64,000 nucleotides of DNA. Origin: UMGS1649 sp045611765 (lineage in GTDB: Bacteria > Bacillota > Clostridia > TANB77 > CAG-465). Below the pieces are notes generated by a model, which saw only the letters and a list, made by a program, of their open reading frames with translations, had not been told where the DNA came from and did not search any database. The translations under genes were made by a program, and so were the position numbers. Below, one piece after another: positions 34,662 through 41,345 of this stretch (positions within the stretch are counted from its first letter, which is position 1; every line of letters begins with the position of its first letter). The stretch spans positions 1 to 64,000 of the forward strand of contig JAZKXT010000003.1 in NCBI GenBank assembly GCA_045611765.1, given 5' to 3'.

Positions 34662-35540
34662 ATGAAATATTTTACCAAAGATTGGTTTGAACTTATGCAA
34701 AATGTTCATTATACTCAAGGATTTGAGCTTATTGAGGATAAAGAATTTACGGAACAAGACATTAAAATGTTATATAACAAAAAACTGAATGAGTGGATTC
34801 AAGACGAAAAAGAAGTATATGACAGCGAACTGGATTATACGGATTATTATGAGATTGTAGAAAAGAAAGAATTTAACCCAAAAGATTGGTTGTTTGTTGA
34901 TGAAAAAGCGCGTCAAGTACTAGAACCTAAGAATAAGCAGGAAGTAATTGATCATTTGAAGCAAGAAGAAAAACAAGCGATGAAAAAATTTAATAAACGT
35001 AAACCGTTTGATGAGAGTAAGTCTAAAAAAGACTTTGACGACTTCTATAAACACTCACTTCAGACATACGTAATTATGCCACAATGGGTATATGAAAAGA
35101 TAGATAAAAGATTAATTGCGCTAGGCTATCTTACAGAAAGCGTATTTAATAAATTAGAACAACAAGAAAAAGCAAACAAAGAAAAATTCGATAATATAAT
35201 AAAACAGGCAACCGATGTATTGGAAAAGCAACAAGTTAAAGAGGATATTGCTGCAAATTTTAATTTCCATGACGATATTTTGAAGTCTATAAAATGTAAA
35301 GATGGTAATTGCATTATGAAACTGATGCATTCGGATTTTATAGAAGATTATACAGTAACAGTTGTATTTAAAGAGGCTGAAATTTTAGAGATGGAAACAC
35401 TAAAATTCAGGGACAGTATATATCTTTATGATGAAATATATAGCATAGATACAGGATATGAAGTCCATATGTTATTTGAATGTGATGGCTTGAAGTATCT
35501 TACAATAAAATGTTCAGACATTGAATTTAAATATAGTTAA
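34662..35540 (+). CDS. DUF4085-like soluble protein
   Basis: The 292-residue protein opens MKYFTKDWFELMQ, the pattern I associate with the DUF4085 family. It is charged and mostly helical up to residue ~190, then beta-rich (FNFHDDILKSIKC ... GYEVHMLFECDGLKYLTIKC). No membrane segment, no catalytic motif. The role is unknown; in other Firmicutes these occur as solitary accessory genes. GGGGGAA precedes the ATG. The next gene begins about 20 bp after its stop, so they are probably co-transcribed. Confidence 0.72.
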   Translation: MKYFTKDWFELMQNVHYTQGFELIEDKEFTEQDIKMLYNKKLNEWIQDEKEVYDSELDYTDYYEIVEKKEFNPKDWLFVDEKARQVLEPKNKQEVIDHLKQEEKQAMKKFNKRKPFDESKSKKDFDDFYKHSLQTYVIMPQWVYEKIDKRLIALGYLTESVFNKLEQQEKANKEKFDNIIKQATDVLEKQQVKEDIAANFNFHDDILKSIKCKDGNCIMKLMHSDFIEDYTVTVVFKEAEILEMETLKFRDSIYLYDEIYSIDTGYEVHMLFECDGLKYLTIKCSDIEFKYS

Positions 35541-35559
35541 AGGGGATAAGAAAAATAAA

Positions 35560-36084
35560 GTGAAAAATATATACGTTATATTAATGCATACGAACACACT
35601 ACCTGCAAATTTTGTAAAGTTATTTACCAGGTATGAATATAGTCATGTGGCACTTTCACTTACAAAGGATTGTTATAAGACATATAGCTTTGGTAGGAGA
35701 AGTCTATATAATATATTAAACGGCGGATTTTCTATTCAAAATAAAGATGGTGAGTTTTTTAAGAAATTTAATAATACAAATTGTAAAATATATGAAGTGC
35801 AGGTTACAGATGAACAGTATAGACAAATTAAAGAAAGACTAAAAGAAATGGAAGAAAACAGTACTGGTTATAAATATGACTTCCTAGGGTGCGGTTTAAG
35901 ATGGTTTGGAATGCCTGTGACATTTGAAAATAGATACGTTTGCAGCTATTTTATAGCTAATGTTCTAGAGGAAGCAAAGGTTTATAAATTTGAAAAAGAT
36001 ACAAGTTTTGTAGTGCCCAAAGATTTTGAAAATATATATTCAAATAGTGAGATATATACGGGGAGATATTTAAGTTATCTGTAA
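35560..36084 (+). CDS. Permuted papain-like (YiiX/NlpC-P60-type) cysteine hydrolase
   Basis: The 174-residue protein has an N-terminal His in YSHVALSL and a later Cys in RYVCSYFIANVLEEA, the order expected of circularly permuted NlpC/P60 (YiiX/LRAT-like) folds, where His precedes the nucleophile Cys. KYDFLGCGLRWFG just before it is also family-like. No signal peptide, so it acts in the cytoplasm or at the membrane; the substrate is unknown. The GTG at 35560 is the likely start, with AAAGGGG ~15 bp upstream; an in-frame ATG at 35521 would overlap the preceding gene. Confidence 0.72.
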   Translation: MKNIYVILMHTNTLPANFVKLFTRYEYSHVALSLTKDCYKTYSFGRRSLYNILNGGFSIQNKDGEFFKKFNNTNCKIYEVQVTDEQYRQIKERLKEMEENSTGYKYDFLGCGLRWFGMPVTFENRYVCSYFIANVLEEAKVYKFEKDTSFVVPKDFENIYSNSEIYTGRYLSYL

Positions 36085-36111
36085 CAAAATATTAAAAGAT
36101 ATAAAAGGGGA

Positions 36112-36378
36112 ATGGATATGGAATATACGTTTGAAACAGAAAGCACTTGTGCAAAAGTAATAAAATTTAAATTAAATGGTAATGTTGTAACGGATGTGAG
36201 GTTCCTAGGTGGTGGATGCCCTGGGAATTTACAAGCATTACCTAGACTTGTAGAAGGAATGACGGTAGATGAAATAGAAAAAAGAATAGGCGGTATAAAA
36301 TGTGGTATGAGACAAACATCATGCGCTGACCAACTAGCTAGAGCCGTCAGAAAAGCGTACGAGCATTCTAAAAATTAA
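36112..36378 (+). CDS. TSCPD-domain protein (TIGR03905 type)
   Basis: An 88-residue protein matching the TSCPD family: Cys in ESTCAKVIKF, GGGCPGNLQALPRLVEGM and KCGMRQTSCADQLARAV. The TSCPD module also occurs at the end of some ribonucleotide reductases and is thought to bind metal or nucleic acid through its cysteines; the stand-alone form has no settled role. AAGGGG precedes the ATG; an internal ATG two codons later (36118) is equally possible. It ends before the vestigial toxin-antitoxin region. Confidence 0.85.
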   Translation: MDMEYTFETESTCAKVIKFKLNGNVVTDVRFLGGGCPGNLQALPRLVEGMTVDEIEKRIGGIKCGMRQTSCADQLARAVRKAYEHSKN

Positions 36379-36384
36379 AAGGAA

Positions 36385-36503
36385 TAGTGACTTTAGCAAT
36401 ATATGGTAATATATTCGAGCGTTTCGCGGCTCGTATAACTGCGAACTTTAATCGGGGGGACATTAGTTTTGGCCTCCCTGTTTGTGTATATAGGGAGGTG
36501 ATA
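36385..36503 (+). ncRNA. Possible vestigial type III antitoxin RNA region
   Basis: A weak promoter (TAGTGA 36385-36390, 16 bp, TAATAT 36407-36412) is followed by a G/C-richer stretch (cgagcgtttcgcggctcg is itself a hairpin). A stem CCTCCCT / AGGGAGG (~36472-36498) then precedes the start of a ToxN-like micro-ORF. Promoter, structured RNA, hairpin, toxin is the order in type III toxin-antitoxin loci. Only one unit is seen, not tandem repeats. Confidence 0.35.
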
Positions 36504-36505
36504 AT

Positions 36506-36571
36506 GTGAAATTAAAATTCTATGAAGTGGATAATGAATATATAAAATATCTAAAGGGAAAACAAGAATAA
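36506..36571 (+). pseudogene. Truncated ToxN/AbiQ (CptN)-like toxin remnant
   Basis: GTG at 36506 with a strong GGGAGGTGAT ribosome site encodes 21 residues, KLKFYEVDNEYIKYLKGKQE after the start, then TAA. The sequence resembles the N-terminus of type III toxins of the ToxN/AbiQ/CptN group (xKFYxVDxxYIxYLxxxD), which are endoribonucleases of ~160-190 residues held inactive by an RNA antitoxin. The rest of the toxin is missing and the following ~80 bp are AT-rich non-coding. Identification rests on a short match. Confidence 0.45.
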
Positions 36572-36655
36572 AATTTAATATTTATGATTTAAAAAATTAG
36601 AAGAAAAATGTTTGAACTTTAAAAATAATAAATAATTAAAATTTTCAAGAAAAAG

Positions 36656-36669
36656 CAAACTTTTGTTTG
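36656..36669. promoter_or_regulatory. LexA-type operator
   Basis: CAAACTTTTGTTTG is a perfect palindrome close to the Firmicutes SOS box CGAAC-N4-GTTCG, with A/T in place of the outer G/C. It overlaps the -35 of the lexA promoter, as expected for autorepression. Confidence 0.65.
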
Positions 36670-36695
36670 ACATTTCTTTTTTTATCATATATAAT
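36667..36695 (+). promoter_or_regulatory. Consensus sigma-A promoter of lexA
   Basis: TTGACA (36667-36672), 17-bp spacer, TATAAT (36690-36695): a full consensus match, 30 bp before the lexA start. Confidence 0.85.
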
Positions 36696-36725
36696 ATAAC
36701 AAACATAGGTTTTGGAGGTTGCGTT

Positions 36726-37361
36726 ATGGGGAAGAATGAAAATGAATTAAGTCAAAATGAACTAAATATTTTAAACTATATAAGAAAGCAAGTAGCTGAG
36801 GTTGGATATCCACCGTCTGTAAGAGAGCTTTGTAAAGCAGTTGGATTAAAGTCTACATCATCAGTACATTTATATTTATCTCGTTTGGCTGAAAAGGGAT
36901 ATATAAAAAAAGGAAATCTTAAAACCAGGGCATTAAAAATTAATGGTGAATCAGTAGGCGAAACGAAAGATACAGATATGTTAGAAATACCACTAGTGGG
37001 TCAAGTAGCAGCAGGATTACCTATTCTTGCTGAAGAAAACATAGAAGAGTATGTAAAACTTCCTACAAGCATGGTTAAACAAAATACAAAATCTGAGGGT
37101 ACATATATGCTTAAAGTAAAAGGCGATAGCATGATAAACGTAGGTATATATTCTGGAGACTATATTATAGTGTCTAAATGTAATACCGCTGAAAATGGTC
37201 AAATTATAGTAGCATTAATTGATGACGAAGCAACAGTAAAAACTTTCTATAAAGAAAAAGATTATATAAGATTACAGCCAGAAAATGATACGATGGAACC
37301 AATAATAGTAAAAGATGCACAAATAATAGGTAAGGTAGTAGGCTTAATTAGAAGATTTTAA
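36726..37361 (+). CDS. lexA: SOS repressor LexA
   Basis: LexA represses DNA-damage genes and cleaves itself when RecA is activated. Counted from the ATG at 36726, the N-terminal winged helix (residues 8-70, with PPSVRELCKAVGLKSTSSVHLYLSRL) binds DNA. The cleavage site is A96-G97 (VAAG), with catalytic S135 (GDSM) and K172 (TVKTF). The 211-residue length is normal. This start is chosen for the TTTGGAGG 7 bp upstream; an in-frame ATG at 36663 would lie inside the promoter. Confidence 0.95.
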   Translation: MGKNENELSQNELNILNYIRKQVAEVGYPPSVRELCKAVGLKSTSSVHLYLSRLAEKGYIKKGNLKTRALKINGESVGETKDTDMLEIPLVGQVAAGLPILAEENIEEYVKLPTSMVKQNTKSEGTYMLKVKGDSMINVGIYSGDYIIVSKCNTAENGQIIVALIDDEATVKTFYKEKDYIRLQPENDTMEPIIVKDAQIIGKVVGLIRRF

Positions 37362-37411
37362 TGCACATGTCCAATGCTCCGGCATAAAATATAATATGCC
37401 GGAGGTAAATT

Positions 37412-37990
37412 ATGCTTAAAAACAAAAAAATAGGACTATGTATAACAGGGTCATTTTGTAATTTATCTAAGGTAAAGCCTGAAATAGACATGTTAAAAGA
37501 AAAGGGTGTAGAAAAAATAATTCCTATAGTTTCATATAGTATATTAAATGAGACAAACAGATTCGGAACACCTGAAGAAACTATAACATTGTTAAAACAA
37601 GAAACGGGTGAAGAGATAGTAGATACAATAACTAAAGCTGAACCAATAGGCCCCAAAAATTTAGTAGACATTATAGTTGTAGCTCCTTGTACAGGAAATA
37701 CTATAGCAAAGCTAGCAAATGGTATAACAGACACACCTGTATTAATGGCTATAAAAGGACATATAAGAAACAATAAGCCTGTAGTTTTAGGTGTATCTAC
37801 AAATGATGGACTAGGTATGAATGGTGAAAACATATTAAAACTTCTAAACACTAAGAATTTTTATTTTATACCGTTTAAACAAGATGACCCGGAAAATAAA
37901 CCCAAATCTTTAGTATACGACTATACAAAAATGGTAGATACAATGGAAATGGCGTTGCAAAACAAACAAATTCAACCACTTATTATATAA
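37412..37990 (+). CDS. dpaB: Dipicolinate synthase subunit B
   Basis: SpoVFB/DpaB is the flavoprotein-like partner of DpaA in making dipicolinic acid for spore heat resistance. The 192-residue protein has the family N-terminus KIGLCITGSFCNLSKVKPEI, then FGTPEETI and VVAPCTGNTIAKLANGITDTPVLMAIKGHIRN, a flavin-binding-like fold. dpaA usually precedes it but is not in this window, so the pair is split. GCCGGAGG lies before the ATG. A hairpin terminator at 38005 follows. Confidence 0.92.
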   Translation: MLKNKKIGLCITGSFCNLSKVKPEIDMLKEKGVEKIIPIVSYSILNETNRFGTPEETITLLKQETGEEIVDTITKAEPIGPKNLVDIIVVAPCTGNTIAKLANGITDTPVLMAIKGHIRNNKPVVLGVSTNDGLGMNGENILKLLNTKNFYFIPFKQDDPENKPKSLVYDYTKMVDTMEMALQNKQIQPLII

Positions 37991-38004
37991 TTTGTAATAT
38001 AAAG

Positions 38005-38044
38005 ACGAGATATTGTTATACTATGTACATTATCTCGTTTTTCG
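38005..38044 (+). terminator. Terminator after dpaB
   Basis: ACGAGATA pairs with TATCTCGT (18-nt loop), followed by TTTTTCG. Confidence 0.65.
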
Positions 38045-38152
38045 TTGATTTTGGCTGTACAAACATTAGAATATATTATATAATAAGTGAGTAGATGAAA
38101 AAATAAAGCTTGTAGATGCAAAAGAGGTACGATGATAAAATTGGGGGAATAC

Positions 38153-38707
38153 ATGAAAAAGGTAACATATGTAACGGGTAATTGGGCTAAAATATTAAGT
38201 GCAAGACAAATATTAGAACCACTAGGCTTTGAGGTTGAACAAATAAAACTGGACGTTCCAGAGATTCAAAACGATTCGATAGAAGAAGTTGCTAGGTTTT
38301 CTGCTAAGTGGGCTAGTGAAAAGTTAAAAAGTGCGGTTATTAAAAATGATAGCGGATTATGTATTGATGCATTAAATGGCTTCCCGGGACCATACACGCA
38401 TTACGTAGATGATACATTAAAAGAAGATGGAATATTAAAATTGCTTGAAGGAGTGGAAAATAGGAAAGCACATTTTGTAGAAGTTTTAGCTTATTGTGAA
38501 TATGGAAACGAACCAGTTGTATTTACTTCTATAACAAACGGAACTATTGCAAAAGAAAAGTCTGGAGAATATGGTTGGAGTTGGGATTTTATTTTTGTTC
38601 CAGAAGGTCAAACTAAAACTCTAGGCAACTTTAATGATGATGTTAGATTTAAATGTTGGAATATGGATGGATACAACAACTTAGCTAAATATTTAGCGAA
38701 TAAGTAG
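38153..38707 (+). CDS. rdgB: XTP/dITP pyrophosphatase (HAM1/RdgB family)
   Basis: House-cleaning enzyme that hydrolyses non-canonical purine triphosphates (dITP, XTP) to monophosphates. Family motifs are seen: YVTGNWAKILSARQIL at the N-terminus (nucleotide and metal binding), IKNDSGLCIDALNGFPGPYTHY, and GWSWDFIFVPEG with FNDD. The 184-residue length is normal. The ATG at 38153 follows TTGGGGGAATAC; the ATG at 38132 would put that site inside the gene. A TTGGCT/TATTAT pair at 38051-38079 is a likely promoter. Confidence 0.88.
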   Translation: MKKVTYVTGNWAKILSARQILEPLGFEVEQIKLDVPEIQNDSIEEVARFSAKWASEKLKSAVIKNDSGLCIDALNGFPGPYTHYVDDTLKEDGILKLLEGVENRKAHFVEVLAYCEYGNEPVVFTSITNGTIAKEKSGEYGWSWDFIFVPEGQTKTLGNFNDDVRFKCWNMDGYNNLAKYLANK

Positions 38708-38738
38708 TTGGTATATTGATAATATGTTATAACATGGT

Positions 38739-38794
38739 AGGTGAATAAAATGAGTAAAGAAGGAAAAAGTTTTTCTAATTCCCATATCAATTGG
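38739..38794 (+). repeat. Direct repeat A: truncated copy of the rbgA start
   Basis: These 56 bases, including an AGGTG site and ATG at 38750, match 40439-40494 with 4 differences counted by eye. They encode MSKEGKSFSNSHINW before the similarity stops. The two copies are 1700 bp apart and bracket foreign-looking remnants. Confidence 0.85.
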
Positions 38795-38837
38795 GTGATA
38801 CGGATTTATGGAAACACTTCCTGCGAATGCTTATAAA
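38750..38837 (+). pseudogene. 5' fragment of rbgA
   Basis: After 15 codons identical or nearly so to the intact rbgA at 40450, the frame runs into unrelated sequence (VIRIYGNTSCECL) and stops at 38835. It marks the original or duplicated junction of an insertion into the rdgB-rbgA spacer. Confidence 0.75.
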
Positions 38838-38951
38838 TAAAGGGTTAAAAACAGATTTCTTTTTACATTTTGTAAGTGGAAATGATAAAATTTTAAATAA
38901 AATAGAGGTAATTCCGGCTTAAGGAAAACTATGATAAAAAAGAAGGAGTGA

Positions 38952-39269
38952 ATGTTAAATGATATTCCAAATGATTATATTGCAATATTTCATGGTGGTG
39001 TAGGTGAGCGAACATATGAAACTTATATATATAAAATAGATAATGGTCATGCCAATATGGGATTTAAATATATAAATGTAACAAGTACAACTGAATCTTG
39101 GGGGAGTTCTAAATGGAAACGTACAATTAATGGTAAAGGAGAATTTGATTGGACAGATGGCGCATTTATAACTGCCAAAAAACACGGAGCATATTCATAT
39201 GTTACATTACCAAACGATGGCAAAATATACACTATCGAAGAATTTCAAGGTATATTTATTATGAATTAA
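38952..39269 (+). CDS. Small unknown protein in the insertion region
   Basis: AAGGAG lies 8 bp before the ATG of a 105-residue ORF with no signal peptide. It reads DIPNDYIAIFHGGVGERTYETYIYKIDN ... GSSKWKRTINGKGEFDWTDGAF; beta-rich, many aromatic and Gly residues. No family recognised. It lies between the two rbgA repeats together with decayed genes, so it may be a surviving accessory gene or a fragment of a larger one. Directly upstream (38938) and downstream (39290) are tiny frames; the latter begins MIEEKLPLNAYKTRILIK and resembles the broken METLPANAYK stretch at 38806. Confidence 0.5.
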   Translation: MLNDIPNDYIAIFHGGVGERTYETYIYKIDNGHANMGFKYINVTSTTESWGSSKWKRTINGKGEFDWTDGAFITAKKHGAYSYVTLPNDGKIYTIEEFQGIFIMN

Positions 39270-39459
39270 TAAAAAGGAAGTGATATAAATGATTGAAGAA
39301 AAACTACCTTTAAACGCTTATAAAACAAGGATTTTAATAAAGTAAGTTTTTACATATTTTATATATTTTTTTATGGAAATATTAAAATTATGTGATAATA
39401 GAAAGATATGAAAAACTTTTCTATAGTAAATTATACAATTAATAGAAATGGAGGCAACA

Positions 39460-40009
39460 ATGAAGAAATTTAGAGATGAATATACTAATAACACTTTTGA
39501 AAATATAAAGCATATCGATTAATATGGAAATGAATTTTGGTTTGCTCGTGAATTGCAAAAAGTATTAGAATACAAAGATTGGAGAAATTTTCAAAAAGTA
39601 ATGGATAAAGCAGTTTTATCAGCAAATAATAGTGTTTCAAGTAAAGAAGATTGGGTTGTTGAGGTCAACAAGCCAATTAAAACTGGTAAAGGTAAGGAAG
39701 AAATTACGTTATAGAGAAGATATTTTAGATAATATGAATGAAGATGAGTTGGTTGCTAATTTATTTAGAATAAATCAAACTAAACAAAGACTTTTAAAAG
39801 ATAATGTACAAGGAGAAAAAGAAGCAAAAGATGTTCATTATGAAGTTGGTAAAAAGGTAAGAAAAGCAATTGCTGATATTGGTGGGATGATGCCAGAAGA
39901 AATGCAAACACCTAAAAAGAGCCTAAAAGAACTTGAAAGAGAAAGAAAACAAATAGAAATGAAAGAGCAAAAGAGACTCGAGGAAATAAAAATTATTAGA
40001 AGAAGATAA
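39460..40009 (+). pseudogene. dinD: dinD (DNA-damage-inducible protein D) pseudogene
   Basis: The frame from ATG 39460 (with GGAGG upstream) gives MKKFRDEYTNNTFENIKHID, a TAA at 39520, then the BRO-like DinD core GNEFWFARELQKVLEYKDWRNF and KTGKGKEEIT, and a TAG at 39712. The DinD C-terminus follows in the +1 frame: YREDILDNMNEDELVANLFRINQT, VHYEVGKKVRKAIADIGGMMPEEMQTP and a charged helix. The middle of the protein appears deleted at the frame change. Two stops plus a frameshift and deletion make it non-functional. Confidence 0.85.
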
Positions 40010-40031
40010 TAAAAATATTTAGGAGTAAAGT

Positions 40032-40457
40032 ATGAAGGAATTAATGAAAAGCAATATATATGCTGTTAGTGAAACAATAATTGTTGTTGGAAGTTGTTTA
40101 AAAAATATGCAACTAGAAGGTTATGAAAAACTGCAAAAAATTTCTACAAACATTTTTGAATTATGTTTGGAAGAAAATCATATAAATATGGCAATAACTA
40201 AAATTGGTGGAATGCTTAGAACCAATAAAATTAAAAGGATTATATTTGCTTCCGTAGATAAATCACCACATTGTATACAGCTTCATTATATACAAGATGA
40301 ACTTAGAAAAATGATGAATTTATCTAATATAGAAATAGAAAATTATATTGTAGTAAACAATGAATTAATAAAAATAAGTCCAGAAGTGATTTCACTTTCA
40401 AAAAACTTAAAAGAATTAACAAATTTAAAAAACAAAGCAGGTGATAAAAATGAGTAA
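40032..40457 (+). CDS. Unknown 141-residue protein overlapping rbgA
   Basis: TTTAGGAG precedes the ATG. The protein is soluble, alpha/beta and contains Cys at residues 23, 44 and 80 but no recognisable motif (SETIIVVGSCLKNMQLEGY, TNKIKRIIFASVDKSPHCIQLHY). The last codons overlap the start of rbgA by 8 bp and its 3' end supplies the AGGTGAT ribosome site for rbgA, so translation is probably coupled. It lies inside the region between the two rbgA-start repeats, so it may have arrived with the insertion. Confidence 0.65.
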   Translation: MKELMKSNIYAVSETIIVVGSCLKNMQLEGYEKLQKISTNIFELCLEENHINMAITKIGGMLRTNKIKRIIFASVDKSPHCIQLHYIQDELRKMMNLSNIEIENYIVVNNELIKISPEVISLSKNLKELTNLKNKAGDKNE

Positions 40458-40494
40458 AGAAGAAAAAAGTTTTTATAATTCCCATATCAATTGG
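40439..40494 (+). repeat. Direct repeat B: start of intact rbgA
   Basis: The second copy of the 56-bp repeat (see 38739-38794); here it continues into the complete rbgA frame. Confidence 0.85.
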
Positions 40495-41337
40495 TACCCA
40501 GGACACATGGCGAAAACATTAAGAGAAATAAAAGCGGATATGAAGTTAATAGATATAGTTCTTGTAATATTAGATGCGAGAATACCGTTTTCTTCTTTAA
40601 ATAAAGATGTGTATGAAATAATAAAATCCAAAACCGTAATAATGGTATTTAATAAAGCAGACCTTGCGAACATTACAGCATTAAACAATGCAGAAGCAAA
40701 ATATAAAAAAGCGGGTTGTTATACGGTAAGAACTAATGGTATAACTGGCGAGGGTATAGACAAACTTATCGCGCTTGTTCGTGAACTAGGTAAAAAGATT
40801 AAATATGAAAACAAAACAAGTAAATCCTATGATGTATTAAAACCAGTATATAGGGCGTTAGTTGTTGGTGTACCTAATGTTGGTAAATCTAGTATTATTA
40901 ATAAAATGACTGGGAAGAAAAGTGCGGAGGTTGGCAATAAACCGGGTATAACCAAAAAGAAACAATGGCTAAAGGTAGGGCAAGATATAGAAATAATGGA
41001 CACGCCAGGACTTTTAAGTAAAAAATTAAAAGAGGATGGCAGTGGTGAAAAGCTTGCTATAGCAGCTACTATAAAAGAAGAAATATTAGACCAGGAAACG
41101 TTGGCGTATATATTAATAAACATATTACTTTCAAACGACTGGTATGCGTCAATGTTCAAACAAAGGTATGGATTAGGTTCGGATATTGATTCTATGGTGG
41201 AATTTGAAATACTAATTCAAGTTGGCAGAAAAAGAGGGGCGCTTTTGAAAGGAAACATAGTAGACACAACTAAAGCAGCAAAAATCCTTTTAGAAGATTA
41301 TAGAAATGGTAAAATTGGAAAAATAAGTTTAGAATAG
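40450..41337 (+). CDS. rbgA: Ribosome biogenesis GTPase A
   Basis: RbgA/YlqF is needed for late 50S subunit assembly. The circularly permuted GTPase order is visible: NKADL (G4) first, then GVPNVGKSSIINKM (G1) and MDTPGLL (G3). The front carries NWYPGHMAKTLREI, a family hallmark. 295 residues, normal. The ATG at 40450 is chosen over the GTG at 40441 because AGGTGAT lies 5 bp upstream. Its first 45 bases are duplicated 1.7 kb upstream. addA follows 8 bp after the stop. Confidence 0.95.
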   Translation: MSKEEKSFYNSHINWYPGHMAKTLREIKADMKLIDIVLVILDARIPFSSLNKDVYEIIKSKTVIMVFNKADLANITALNNAEAKYKKAGCYTVRTNGITGEGIDKLIALVRELGKKIKYENKTSKSYDVLKPVYRALVVGVPNVGKSSIINKMTGKKSAEVGNKPGITKKKQWLKVGQDIEIMDTPGLLSKKLKEDGSGEKLAIAATIKEEILDQETLAYILINILLSNDWYASMFKQRYGLGSDIDSMVEFEILIQVGRKRGALLKGNIVDTTKAAKILLEDYRNGKIGKISLE

Positions 41338-41345
41338 GAGTAAGA

